Assembly: GCA_030668485.1 (NCBI GenBank)
Contig: DAOUTW010000030.1
Coordinates: 1 to 50,742 of the forward strand
Direction of reading: 5' to 3'
DNA from: Candidatus Zixiibacteriota bacterium
GTDB taxonomy: Bacteria > Zixibacteria > MSB-5A5 > GN15 > JAAZOE01
Length of the DNA stretch: 50,742 nt
Positions 25,188 to 33,760 of this stretch are shown here, piece by piece (within the stretch, counting starts at the first letter, position 1; each line of letters starts with the position of its first letter). The notes below the pieces were generated by a model. The model worked only from the letters and a program-made list of their open reading frames with translations. It was not told the DNA's origin and ran no database searches. A program made the position numbers and the translations under genes.

Positions 25188-27557
25188 CTATCCTTTTTTA
25201 TCCTTCTTAGCCTTCATCGCCGCCATCAACCTTTCCGGAGTTACCGGGAGTTCGTCAATGCGTACCCCCGTAGCATCGTAGATGGCATTGAGGATGGTCG
25301 GGATAACCGGCATGATAGCCCCCTCCCCGACTTCTTTCGCCCCGTATGGTCCGTGGGGTTCGTTTGATTCGACTATTATCGCATCCAAAGGCGGCACATC
25401 GAGGGCCGTCGGTATTTTGTATTCGGCGAGGTTGGCATTGACGATACGGCCCTTTTTATCGTAAATGATTTCTTCCATCAGGGCCTCGCCCATCCCCATC
25501 ATAATCGAACCGTGCATCTGGCCTTCGACCTGGGTAACATTGATAGCGAAACCGCAATCATGGGCGCCGGTAATTTTATCCATAGTGATCTCGCCGGTTT
25601 CCAGATCGACCGACACCTCGGCTACCTGCGCCGAACAGCCAAAGGCGGGCGAAGTTCCGACCGCTGCGCCCTTGAATGATCCACCCAGAGGGGGCGGGCG
25701 GTATTTGCCGGTTCCGACAATTGTGCCAAGCTCAAGGAAGGCAACCCGGCTGGCCTCAGCAAAAGTCAGTTGCGGCCCGTCGGGCAGATCGACAAAACCT
25801 TTGTGCTCCTGCAGGTATTCCTTGCGGAGTTCTGAAAAATCTATCTCGCCGGCCAAACTGACGACGAATCCGTCTTTTAGATCGAGCGTTTCGGGAGCGA
25901 CTGACATTTTGCCGGCGATCGCTTCCAGAATCTGTCGTTTGGCATCCTGTGCCGCTTCACGGCAGGCATGCCCGGTCATCAGGGTGGTCCGGCTGGAATA
26001 GGCTCCCAGATCGACGCTGAGTTTGGAATCACCGGAAGCAACTTGTACGTCGTCCAGAGATAGACCTAATTCTTCGGCGGTGATCATGGCCAACACCGTA
26101 TCCGAGCCCTGGCCGATATCGGCGGATCCGGAATTCACCGTAACTCCGCCGCCGACTTCATCAACCTTGGTGACGACGGTGCAATGATAGGTCCGGGAAC
26201 GATAGATCGAATATCCCGCCCCCGACACGAAAAAGCCGCAAGCCGCGCCAATACCTTTGCCGCCGCCGCGGATTTTGCCGCTCGATGAACGCTTATTTTT
26301 CCAGGCGGCGGAATCCCGCACCGCTTCGAGCGCCTCACGCATGCCAAAACTGCTGACATATAACTCATTGCAGGTCGTTTCGCCCGCTTCCATGACATTT
26401 TTCAGACGCAATTCAATCGGATCCATGCCCAGTTCTTCGGCGATGCGGTCCAGTTGAACCTCGAACAAAGCTCTTGCGATGACGGCTCCGTGTCCCCGCT
26501 GTGCGCCACAGGCAGGTTTATTGGTCACTACCCGGTAGCCGTCGTATTTCATATTCTTAAGCCGGTATGGTCCTCCGAGCAACGATCCGGAATAATATAC
26601 TGTCGCAATTCCAAAGCTGGCATAGGCTCCGCCGTCCAGGATACATTTATGCTCAAGAAACGACAGGCTGCCATCTTTTTTGACGCCGGTGGTCATAGTA
26701 TGGAAGAACTGATGCCTGGCCCGTGAATGGAGAAAGACCTGTTCGCGATCGAAAGTGAGTTTGACCGGTTGACCGGTTTTCATCGCCAGCAGGCAGACAG
26801 CCAGTTCCGCGCTCGAACATGAGGCTTTGGGTCCAAAACCGCCCCCGACGGCAGGTTTGATCACACGGACCTTATGCAAGGGGATATTTAACGCCATTGC
26901 CAGGGTACGTTGAACATAATGCGGGGCTTGAGTTGAACTCCACATAGTCAGATTGCCGTTGGATTCGGTTTCCGCCAGAATGCTCTGCGGTTCCATAAAA
27001 GCCGCGTCCTGCATCTTGCTCGACAGGTGATCGGTTCGGATTATGTGTGATTCCTTACGCCCCTTCTCAATATCTCCGAAATGCCAGTTGACTTTGGCGC
27101 ACATATTGTTTTTATGCATCTCGTGAAGCAGGGGCTGTCCTTCATCCATCGCTGTGCGGCCATCAAGAACAATCGGCAATTCTTCGAAATCGACTTTGAT
27201 CAGGCGGACCGCCTCAAGGGCTGTATCTTGATCGACAGCCGCCACGGCTGCGATTTCATCGCCGACATAACGCACTTTATCGTGGCAGAATATGGTCTCA
27301 TCATAACGGGCTGGACTTACGCCATAAGGTGTGGTACCCGCCTCGCGGTAGGTTACCACAGCTTTTACTCCGGGTAATTGTTCCGCGCGGGAGGTATCTA
27401 TATTTAATATGCGGGCATGGGCCAGGGGGCTGTGCAAAATAGCGGCATACAGCATGCCGGGACGCCGGAGGTCATCGGTATAGATCGCTTTCCCCGTGGC
27501 TTTATCGACGGCATCCACCCGTGGCGCGCGCGTATTCAGGATTCGATAATCACTCAT
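25188..27557 (-). CDS. xanthine dehydrogenase-family Mo-binding subunit (hydroxybenzoyl-CoA reductase-like)
   Basis: A 789-residue catalytic subunit of a mono-MCD molybdenum hydroxylase. An N-terminal small domain (DAVDKATGKAIYTDDL, 15-30) is followed by the Mo-binding domains with VGGGFGPK (about 240), QRGHG, and the active-site GAKEVGEG (739-746) with catalytic Glu745. The length is close to HcrA of 4-hydroxybenzoyl-CoA reductase (about 770 aa), and the aromatic context supports an aryl-CoA substrate. Aldehyde oxidases, nicotinate, purine or carbon monoxide enzymes of the same family cannot be excluded. It is the third gene of an operon FAD-FeS-Mo; its start overlaps the Fe-S subunit stop by eight bases. 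Confidence 0.88.
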   Translation of the reverse strand: MSDYRILNTRAPRVDAVDKATGKAIYTDDLRRPGMLYAAILHSPLAHARILNIDTSRAEQLPGVKAVVTYREAGTTPYGVSPARYDETIFCHDKVRYVGDEIAAVAAVDQDTALEAVRLIKVDFEELPIVLDGRTAMDEGQPLLHEMHKNNMCAKVNWHFGDIEKGRKESHIIRTDHLSSKMQDAAFMEPQSILAETESNGNLTMWSSTQAPHYVQRTLAMALNIPLHKVRVIKPAVGGGFGPKASCSSAELAVCLLAMKTGQPVKLTFDREQVFLHSRARHQFFHTMTTGVKKDGSLSFLEHKCILDGGAYASFGIATVYYSGSLLGGPYRLKNMKYDGYRVVTNKPACGAQRGHGAVIARALFEVQLDRIAEELGMDPIELRLKNVMEAGETTCNELYVSSFGMREALEAVRDSAAWKNKRSSSGKIRGGGKGIGAACGFFVSGAGYSIYRSRTYHCTVVTKVDEVGGGVTVNSGSADIGQGSDTVLAMITAEELGLSLDDVQVASGDSKLSVDLGAYSSRTTLMTGHACREAAQDAKRQILEAIAGKMSVAPETLDLKDGFVVSLAGEIDFSELRKEYLQEHKGFVDLPDGPQLTFAEASRVAFLELGTIVGTGKYRPPPLGGSFKGAAVGTSPAFGCSAQVAEVSVDLETGEITMDKITGAHDCGFAINVTQVEGQMHGSIMMGMGEALMEEIIYDKKGRIVNANLAEYKIPTALDVPPLDAIIVESNEPHGPYGAKEVGEGAIMPVIPTILNAIYDATGVRIDELPVTPERLMAAMKAKKDKKG

Positions 27558-28020
27558 CGCTATCCTCGGTGGCTGTCTGGATCGCTTCGACTATTTTTTG
27601 GTATCCAGTACATCGGCATAGATTGCCTGAGATCGCCCTCCGGATTTCACTCTCTTCTGGATGCGGATTGCGTCGGAGCAGTTCCGTTGTGGTCATTAAC
27701 ATGCCGGGCGTGCAATATCCGCATTGTATGGCGCCCTGATCCACAAAGGCCTGCTGCAGGCGGTTTAGCTGGCCATTTTCCGCCAGGCTTTCGACCGTTT
27801 CGACTGTGCAACCATCGGCTTGAATGGCGAGAGTCAAACAACTGAAGGTAGCGACACCATCCAGAAGCACGGTGCAGGTACCGCAATCTCCAATGCCGCA
27901 GCCCTTCTTGGTGCCGGTCAAGCCCAAATCTTCGCGGATCAATTCGAGCAATGTTCGGCGAGGTTCCACCGCGACCTCATGCGATACACCATTTACTGTC
28001 AGCGAAATAATTTTTTTCAT
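27550..28020 (-). CDS. 2x[2Fe-2S] subunit of xanthine dehydrogenase-family enzyme
   Basis: A 156-residue electron-transfer subunit. The plant-ferredoxin-like [2Fe-2S] cluster ligands are Cys41, Cys46, Cys49 and Cys61 (GCGIGDCGTC). The second, all-helical [2Fe-2S] domain has Cys100 and Cys103 in CGYCTPGM and Cys135 and Cys137 in CRCTGY. Length fits HcrC/CoxS-type subunits. It starts four bases before the FAD-subunit stop (ATGA overlap) and overlaps the Mo-subunit start, so the three subunits are translationally coupled. Confidence 0.93.
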   Translation of the reverse strand: MKKIISLTVNGVSHEVAVEPRRTLLELIREDLGLTGTKKGCGIGDCGTCTVLLDGVATFSCLTLAIQADGCTVETVESLAENGQLNRLQQAFVDQGAIQCGYCTPGMLMTTTELLRRNPHPEESEIRRAISGNLCRCTGYQKIVEAIQTATEDSDE

Positions 28021-29051
28021 CGGTCATTCTCGATTCCGCTGAGGACAGATTTAAGTAAACGCAACGTAAGTTGTTCGACCATTTGCACCCGATACCAAGC
28101 TGAACCACGGTGATCGTCGATTGGGCGGGCATCTCCGGCGGCGGCCTTGGCGGCCTGCACGAGGATTTCGTCGGTCGGGACTTTACCTATCAAGACTTTG
28201 CCTACCGATTTGGCCAGAATGGGGGTTGGCCCCACCGCTCCGAGGGCCACTCGAACATCTTTTATTGGCCCACCCGGTTTCTCTAATACCATCCAGACGG
28301 CAACACCGACGGTTGAAATTTCAAGTGCTTTTCTATTGGCCATTTTATAGTAGGCACTGCCGGAATGTGGCGATGGGGTCGGCAGGTGAATATCGGTTAC
28401 TATTTCACCCGGTTTCAGGACCGAAAGCCCCGGCCCAGTAGGGAAATCTCCAGCAGCTACCGTGCGTGTGTCCGATGAGCTTTGCAATGTCAGTTTGCCG
28501 CCCAGAGCTATGGTCGGGATGACGGTATCGGCGGCGGGGCGGGCGTTGGCGATGTTCCCGCCTAAGGTGCCCCGGTTGCGGACCAGCGGACTGCCCAGAC
28601 TGTCGGCGCCGTGAGCCAGAGCGGTCCAATCCTTGCGGATTTCTGATGAACGCTCGATTTCGCTTATGGTTGTCAGGGCTCCAATCCTCAGACCGCCGCT
28701 TGGAAGTAGCTCAATGCCTTTCAACTGATCGATTTTATGTAATGAAACGAGAAAAGCCGGAGCCGCGCTCTTGGGGTCTGCCAATTTAGTTCGGATGGAC
28801 CCTTCGGGGGACATCAGCGGATCGGATTTGGACGGTTCGCATTCGATTGTTGTGGCAATTTGGCCCTCCGGGTGGGTGGGGCAACCGTCGCATCGGGGGA
28901 CATGCTGGGGAATGATCGGGCGCCTCAGATCAACCAGTAAGTCGGTGCCACCGGCCAGGATACGCACGCCATCGTCGGCATAATCGGCCAGCATGGCGCA
29001 GGCGTCGTCAATAGTTTCGGGGACCAGGACATCAAATCGGGGCAGAAGCAT
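28017..29051 (-). CDS. FAD subunit of xanthine dehydrogenase-family enzyme with Cys-containing insertion
   Basis: A 344-residue FAD-binding subunit. FAD contacts are ILAGGTDLLVDLR (31-43) and RNRGTLGGNIANARPAAD (about 158-175); the CO-dehydrogenase-flavoprotein C-terminal domain follows. Between residues 45 and 99 there is an insertion of about 55 residues holding Cys54, Cys57 and Cys71, absent from ordinary family members as I know them. The extra 4Fe-4S insertion of 4-hydroxybenzoyl-CoA reductase (HcrB) lies after the GGN motif, where this protein has none. So this is not a canonical HcrB. It could carry a differently placed metal site, or the insertion could derive from an in-frame repeat. 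First gene of the operon. Confidence 0.85.
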   Translation of the reverse strand: MLLPRFDVLVPETIDDACAMLADYADDGVRILAGGTDLLVDLRRPIIPQHVPRCDGCPTHPEGQIATTIECEPSKSDPLMSPEGSIRTKLADPKSAAPAFLVSLHKIDQLKGIELLPSGGLRIGALTTISEIERSSEIRKDWTALAHGADSLGSPLVRNRGTLGGNIANARPAADTVIPTIALGGKLTLQSSSDTRTVAAGDFPTGPGLSVLKPGEIVTDIHLPTPSPHSGSAYYKMANRKALEISTVGVAVWMVLEKPGGPIKDVRVALGAVGPTPILAKSVGKVLIGKVPTDEILVQAAKAAAGDARPIDDHRGSAWYRVQMVEQLTLRLLKSVLSGIENDR

Positions 29052-29149
29052 TCGTTTTCCTTAGTTTTGGAGAATATATAATGATTGATGAAGTATGGCA
29101 ACAGTAAATCAAGAGACCGGGGCCGATGTGGACATCAGACAGACACAAA

Positions 29150-29485
29150 TCAGTCGCAAGGCCCCGGGGCGCCCAACCCGATTGATTGTATACAAGTATC
29201 CGCATTGCCGCAGGTGTCAGAAGCGATCCAGATTCGTTTTATTCCACCGCTTGAGCCGGGTGGGATTGAATCTCTGTAACTCAGGCGTGGCTGGTCCATG
29301 CAATAACCGACTATATCAGGATACCCGCCCAGTGAATCCGGGTGAGCACAATTCCCCGGGACAGAAATATCGGGAGGGCAGGTCATTCCGGGATCCGGGG
29401 GCTGGCCCTGAATAGGGTCATTGCTGCTACATCCAATCGCCAGAGCAATTGCAACCGCCAACCCGATGAGATATAACCTCCACAT
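29150..29485 (-). CDS. small Cys-rich lipoprotein, HYR-like fragment
   Basis: A predicted 111-residue lipoprotein. I place the start at 29485 because GGAGGAG lies five bases before that ATG and the sequence then begins with a lipoprotein signal peptide (MWRLYLIGLAVAIALAIGC). An upstream in-frame ATG would put 18 polar residues before the signal. The mature part has CPPDISVPGNC and a WIASDTCGNADTCIQSI stretch resembling the end of HYR-type beta-sandwich modules, with several Cys that may form disulfides outside the inner membrane. Function unknown; no link to neighbours. Confidence 0.6.
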   Translation of the reverse strand: MWRLYLIGLAVAIALAIGCSSNDPIQGQPPDPGMTCPPDISVPGNCAHPDSLGGYPDIVGYCMDQPRLSYRDSIPPGSSGGIKRIWIASDTCGNADTCIQSIGLGAPGPCD

Positions 29486-29666
29486 AGTACTCCTCCAATC
29501 ACTATACATTTTCGCATCGTGATATGAACACGCATACATGGATAATTAAGTAAGATTTTATAAAAGCGACAAGTATATAATTTAGCTGGGGTGCCGCACC
29601 GCTTACGGTTCGTCTCTGATACCAATGCCGATGGTCGATCCAAAATGGCTAAAAAATACCTTTCCG

Positions 29667-29730
29667 GTGGCTGGCGGACGTCCTCGTCTGCCAGCTCCCT
29701 TGTTGGCGCACGGGGACGTACGCCAACCAC
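29667..29730. repeat. 64-bp palindromic intergenic repeat (family D, fullest copy)
   Basis: The left end GTGGCTGGCGGACGTCC and right end GGACGTACGCCAACCAC are inverted repeats of 17 bp with two mismatches, enclosing a core TCGTCTGCCAGCTCCC. Related copies lie at 4600-4635 and 5103-5173. Size and symmetry suggest a REP/MITE-like mobile palindromic element. Confidence 0.75.
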
Positions 29731-29761
29731 AATAATGGCAAAAAAATATCCTAATTTTTTC

Positions 29762-29791
29762 TTGACTTTACCTTCCCCAATCTTGTATAAT
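29762..29791 (+). promoter_or_regulatory. sigma70 promoter of tetR-bzd operon
   Basis: TTGACT (29762-29767) and a perfect TATAAT (29786-29791) with 18 bp spacing. The expected transcription start falls inside the palindromic operator just downstream. Confidence 0.8.
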
Positions 29792-29793
29792 TA

Positions 29794-29809
29794 GAACGAA
29801 CGTTCGATT
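29794..29809. promoter_or_regulatory. probable TetR-family operator
   Basis: A perfect palindrome CGAACGTTCG (29797-29806) in the context GAACGAACGTTCGATT, at about +1 of the promoter and 25 bp before the tetR ATG. This is the kind of site TetR-family repressors of CoA-thioester pathways (FadR/PaaR type) bind, which suggests autorepression of tetR and the reductase genes. No second copy was noticed in the window. Confidence 0.7.
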
Positions 29810-29831
29810 TATTAATTCCCATGCGAGGGCC

Positions 29832-30446
29832 ATGGAATTGACTCAGACAAACGGCAAACCAGCACCAGGCAGACGCAACAGCCAGTACCAAAAGCGCCTC
29901 TCTTCGGTTTTACGAGCCGCCTCAAAAGTGATTGCCAGAGACGGGTTTGAGGGCGCCTCGGTGCGCGAAGTCGCAGCCAAAGCAAAAATAGGCCTATCCG
30001 GAATTTATTATTATTTTGAGAGCAAGGATGAATTGCTCTATGCCCTTCAGCACCATGCCTTCTCGACTCTAATCGAATCGTTGCAGGAAAAACTGGCCCA
30101 ACTCTCCTCCCCCGAGGACAGACTGAAGGCGGTCTTCGACAATCATTTTCAGTATTTTGCCAATAATATGGACGACCTCAAGGTCTGCGTCCATGAGATC
30201 GAATCGCTTTCGGGGAAATATTATAAAAAGGTCCTTAAGGTCAGGCAGGAATACTACGGCCTGGTCAAGAGTGTCGTGGCCGAGGTGACCGGGCGGAAAA
30301 ACTACGCCACCAACCTGGCCACCCTTTCTCTTTTCGGATCCCTCAACTGGGTCTATATGTGGTATGACAAAGAGAAGAATATCGATATCGACAAAGTTTC
30401 CTCTCAGTTTCTGAGAGTATTTCTAAATGGAGTGAAAGCGTCCTAA
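29832..30446 (+). CDS. TetR-family transcriptional regulator of the bzd operon
   Basis: A 204-residue one-component repressor. After a short polar N-terminal tail, the TetR helix-turn-helix is clear: VIARDGFEGASVREVAAKAK followed by IGLSGIYYYFESKDELLYAL (about 33-72). The C-terminal helical part would bind the inducer, probably an aryl-CoA or acyl-CoA ester given its neighbours, which is inference. Its promoter overlaps a perfect palindrome, and the gene ends only 16 bp before bzdN, so regulator and reductase are probably on one autoregulated transcript. Azoarcus-type bzd clusters use the unrelated BzdR regulator, so the control system here differs. Confidence 0.9.
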   Translation: MELTQTNGKPAPGRRNSQYQKRLSSVLRAASKVIARDGFEGASVREVAAKAKIGLSGIYYYFESKDELLYALQHHAFSTLIESLQEKLAQLSSPEDRLKAVFDNHFQYFANNMDDLKVCVHEIESLSGKYYKKVLKVRQEYYGLVKSVVAEVTGRKNYATNLATLSLFGSLNWVYMWYDKEKNIDIDKVSSQFLRVFLNGVKAS

Positions 30447-30462
30447 GGACTACAGGAGGATT

Positions 30463-31587
30463 ATGTTTACGAAGTTTTTTGACTGGTATGAGAAACGGCA
30501 CGATTACGCACGGGAATGGATAGCCAAAAACAACGGCGAAGTTATGGGGTGCTTTTGCAGCTATGTTCCCGAGGAACTGGTTTATGCCGCCGGGCATTTG
30601 CCGCACCGGATGCTTGGTTCTCATGAGCCGCAGGATGTCACCGAGCCGTTCATTTTCGGCATGTTTTGCCCGTTTTGCCGCGATGTTCTGGCTCAGGGGT
30701 TGAAAGGCCGCTATGATTATATGAAGGGGATTACGATTGCTCAATCCTGCCTTCATCTCAGACAGACGTTCACTTCCTGGAGAAATCATGTGGCGCATGA
30801 CTTCTCGCACTATATTTATATGCCGAACAAGGTTCAGACAGATCACGCCCGGCCTTACTACAACGCCGAACTGATCAAATACAAAGAAGCTCTGGAGAAA
30901 TGGACCGGTAAGGAAATCACTGAGGAATCTCTCAAGGACGCATGCGATCTTTACAACGAGAATCGTCAACTGATGCATGAGGTTTACGATCTCCGCAAAG
31001 GTCCGGACCCGAAAGTGACCGGACTTGAGGCTATGGTCATGGTAGCGTCGTCATTCATGGTTGACAAGAAAGACCATAACGCCGAACTGAAACGGATTCT
31101 GCCGGAGCTGAAATCCCGCAATTTGAATCGGGATACCGGAGCGCGATTGATGATTGTCGGTTCGGAAGACGACGATACCAAATTTATCAAGATGGTGGAA
31201 TCGGTCGGCGCCACGGTGGTGGTCGACGATCATTGCACCGGATCAAGGTATTTCTGGAACAGCACCGAGTTTACCGGCAACCTGATGCAGGATATCGCCA
31301 ATCGGTATATCGACCGGGTTCCATGCCCCACCAAGGATTGGGAGGAGCGATCAAGGTTCCCCCATATTCTGAAGCTCGCTCATGATTTCAATGTCGAAGG
31401 GGTCATCATGATCCAGCAGAAATTCTGCGACCCGCATGAGTGCGACATGGTTCCCCTTAAAGAATTTCTTGCCGCAAACGATCTTCCGACCCTCTTCCTG
31501 GAATTTGACGTGACCGTACCGATCGGACAGTTCCGAATCAGGGTGGAAGCGTTTTTGGAAATGCTTGGAGTCGAGGAATTATTTTAG
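30463..31587 (+). CDS. bzdN: class I benzoyl-CoA reductase, BzdN/BcrC-type subunit
   Basis: A 374-residue subunit of the ATP-dependent, dearomatising benzoyl-CoA reductase, in the HgdB/BcrC family. Cluster-ligand candidates are Cys30/Cys32 (GCFCSYVPEEL), Cys69/Cys72 (FCPFC) and Cys96 (AQSCLHLR); a later QKFCDPHECD motif is also typical. Length fits BzdN (about 383) and BcrC. Together with BzdO it holds the active-site 4Fe-4S cluster that reduces benzoyl-CoA to cyclohexa-1,5-diene-1-carbonyl-CoA. AGGAGG lies five bases upstream of the ATG. Cytoplasmic and oxygen-sensitive. bcrC/badD names would be equivalent. Confidence 0.92.
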   Translation: MFTKFFDWYEKRHDYAREWIAKNNGEVMGCFCSYVPEELVYAAGHLPHRMLGSHEPQDVTEPFIFGMFCPFCRDVLAQGLKGRYDYMKGITIAQSCLHLRQTFTSWRNHVAHDFSHYIYMPNKVQTDHARPYYNAELIKYKEALEKWTGKEITEESLKDACDLYNENRQLMHEVYDLRKGPDPKVTGLEAMVMVASSFMVDKKDHNAELKRILPELKSRNLNRDTGARLMIVGSEDDDTKFIKMVESVGATVVVDDHCTGSRYFWNSTEFTGNLMQDIANRYIDRVPCPTKDWEERSRFPHILKLAHDFNVEGVIMIQQKFCDPHECDMVPLKEFLAANDLPTLFLEFDVTVPIGQFRIRVEAFLEMLGVEELF

Positions 31588-31609
31588 GCCGTGGGCCAAA
31601 GGAGAATAG

Positions 31610-32932
31610 ATGGCTTTATATAAAACAGAACCACTGAAATGCTGGCCGAAGGCCAAGGAACTGCGGCTCAAATATTATAAAGACTATCAGGAAGCCCGCA
31701 GCAAGGGTGGCCTTCGGTGGACCGGGGGCGCCTGGTCATTCGATGCCATACCGGCCGGCCTGGGGCGCGATGTTTACAACGTCACCGGCGAACCCTACGG
31801 AGCCTCTCTGGCTTTCGATAAAAAGTTGTCGATGGAGTGCATGGAAGCAACGGAAGCCAAAGGCTGGGCCCGCGATTTGTGCAGCTACATGCGCAACTAC
31901 TGGGGCTCGATGTATCTGGGTAAATATGCCTTCGGCGGCGAATATCCCGAACCGGATTTTTGTTTCCAGGACCATATTTGCTGCAGCCATGCCAAATGGT
32001 ATCAGCATGTGGCCGAATACAAGAGGATTCCGTATTTCTGCATCGACGTTTCGGTCGGTCCTTATAAAGATGTCGATGAAAACCGGCTGATGTTTGTCGT
32101 CAACCAGATGCACGAATCGATCGAATGGCTGGAGAAAACAACCGGGCGTAAATATCAGGACGAGCTTTTGATTGAGGCGGTCGAGAATGAACTGCGTTCG
32201 ACCTCCACCTGGGCGGAAATCTGTTATCTCAACATGAACAAACCGGCCCCGCTCGATGAAAAAACGATGTATTCGCTCTACGTGCATGGCACTCTGGCCA
32301 AGCATAACAAAGAAATCGCCGACTTCTACGAGGAACTCCGCGACGAGGTCAAGTATCGGGTAGAAAATCATATCGCCGCGGTGCCGAACGAACGATGCCG
32401 TCTGATGTCCGACACCCAGCCACCCTGGGGATTTTTGAAGGTCTTCCGTTACCTTGAGCAATTCGGAGCGGTATCGATCGGGTCGCTCTATACTTTCGGC
32501 CTGATAGGCATATGGGAAGACAAGCCCGACGGCACCTGGGGCCCAAGAACCACGCCGATGCAGAAAGGCGAAACGATCACCACTCGCGATCAGGCCTTGA
32601 GAGTTCTGGCCGATTGGAATCTGTCCAAACCGGAGTGGCAGCATTTTTATGATCCCAACCTCAAGACCAAGATGATGCTCCAGATCGTCAAGCAGTGGGA
32701 ATTGGATGGCGTCATGCTGCATCTCAATCGCGGTTGCGAAGGTCTTTCGTGTGGAATCATGGAAAACCGTCACGGGATCGCCGAGGCCGGCGTTCCGGTG
32801 ATGACCTTCGAAGGCAATATGGGCGATGAGCGCGAATTCGACGAAAAACGGGTGATGACCAGAATCGATTCCTTTATGGAAACTCTGGAACTCGATATAA
32901 TGGATGAATCCGCAGCTAAGGCCTCATCCTGA
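31610..32932 (+). CDS. bzdO: class I benzoyl-CoA reductase, BzdO/BcrB-type subunit
   Basis: The larger, 440-residue partner of BzdN in the catalytic heterodimer, matching the usual 440-450 aa of BzdO/BcrB. Visible landmarks are the N-terminal [20 protein letters not shown] segment (positions about 33-52), [14 protein letters not shown] (about 118-131), [13 protein letters not shown] (about 264-276) and [17 protein letters not shown] near residue 375. Cys residues in the last two segments are likely cluster ligands. Ribosome site GGAG precedes the ATG, 22 bp after bzdN. Confidence 0.92.
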   Translation: MALYKTEPLKCWPKAKELRLKYYKDYQEARSKGGLRWTGGAWSFDAIPAGLGRDVYNVTGEPYGASLAFDKKLSMECMEATEAKGWARDLCSYMRNYWGSMYLGKYAFGGEYPEPDFCFQDHICCSHAKWYQHVAEYKRIPYFCIDVSVGPYKDVDENRLMFVVNQMHESIEWLEKTTGRKYQDELLIEAVENELRSTSTWAEICYLNMNKPAPLDEKTMYSLYVHGTLAKHNKEIADFYEELRDEVKYRVENHIAAVPNERCRLMSDTQPPWGFLKVFRYLEQFGAVSIGSLYTFGLIGIWEDKPDGTWGPRTTPMQKGETITTRDQALRVLADWNLSKPEWQHFYDPNLKTKMMLQIVKQWELDGVMLHLNRGCEGLSCGIMENRHGIAEAGVPVMTFEGNMGDEREFDEKRVMTRIDSFMETLELDIMDESAAKASS

Positions 32933-32986
32933 TGAATAAGACTCAAAGACTAAACCGGAAGGTTTGATCGAGATAGAGGAGGATTA

Positions 32987-33760
32987 ATGATTACCGCTGG
33001 AATAGATATGGGTTCCAAATATATCAAAGTGGTTATTCTCAAAGATGGAACGGTCCTCGGCCGAGCCATGGAAACTACCGGGTTTGAACCGGTCGAATCG
33101 GCCTCGAGGTGCCTGGATAAGGCGATCAAGGAGGCCGGTGTCGAAATGTCGGAGATTGATCACACAACCTCCACCGGAGCCGGCCGCAAAGTGGCCCCCA
33201 AGACAGATTCCGACATTACCGATGTCGGCGCCGCAGCCAAGGGCGTTGTTAACCTGGAAAAAAATATCCAAACCGTAATTGATATCGGCGCCGAGGAAGG
33301 TCGAGGGATCAAGATCGAAGCCGACGGCAAAGTTGTGGACTTTGCGGTCAATGAGAAATGCGCTGCCGGGGCCGGGGCTTTTGCCGAAGCGATGTCCCGC
33401 GCTCTGGAGGTTTCCATTGATGAATTCGGTCAGTTGTCGTTGAAATCGGACAAGGCTATTCCCATGAACGCTCAATGCGCGGTATTCGCCGAGAGCGAAG
33501 TGGTATCGCTGGTGCATGCCAAAACACCGAAGCACGATATCGCACGGGCGGTTCATGATGCCATTGCCAGCCGGATTGTATCGATGGTCCGGCGCGTCGG
33601 TATTAATGAAAGTGTGGCGTTGATCGGAGGCGTATCCCATAACCCCGGCTTTGTGGATTCCCTGAAACGCGCGCTTGAAACTGAAGTGATTATCCCCGAG
33701 AACCCGGATTATATCGGCGCCCTGGGCGCTGCGATCACTGCTAGCGAAAGGACCAAGTGA
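32987..33760 (+). CDS. bzdP: benzoyl-CoA reductase ATPase subunit, BzdP/BcrD-type
   Basis: A 257-residue ASKHA-fold ATPase subunit of the electron-activating module, which couples hydrolysis of ATP to reduction of the catalytic dimer. The phosphate-1 loop AGIDMGSKYIKVVIL (4-18), the adenosine-side segment LIGGVSHNP and the cluster-ligand cysteines Cys125 (NEKCAAGAG) and Cys164 (NAQCAVFAES) are present. The phosphate-2 loop reads DIGAEE (99-104) rather than DIGGQD, a variation I associate with the BcrD/BzdP branch. The short length indicates the bzd-type (two short ATPase subunits) and not the bcr type with a long BcrA. Its end overlaps the next gene by four bases. Confidence 0.88.
   Translation: MITAGIDMGSKYIKVVILKDGTVLGRAMETTGFEPVESASRCLDKAIKEAGVEMSEIDHTTSTGAGRKVAPKTDSDITDVGAAAKGVVNLEKNIQTVIDIGAEEGRGIKIEADGKVVDFAVNEKCAAGAGAFAEAMSRALEVSIDEFGQLSLKSDKAIPMNAQCAVFAESEVVSLVHAKTPKHDIARAVHDAIASRIVSMVRRVGINESVALIGGVSHNPGFVDSLKRALETEVIIPENPDYIGALGAAITASERTK

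Noticed and set aside
25188-29051. Firm call as 4-hydroxybenzoyl-CoA reductase HcrABC
   Set aside because: Sizes and context fit, but the FAD subunit lacks the diagnostic Cys loop after GGN that carries the 4Fe-4S cluster in HcrB and has a different insertion instead.
31736-32773. 345-codon open frame antisense to bzdO
   Set aside because: It is the complement of a strongly supported benzoyl-CoA reductase gene; codon-position bias of the real gene explains it. The same holds for the long antisense frames at 10408-11127, 21320-22252 and 40787-41797.
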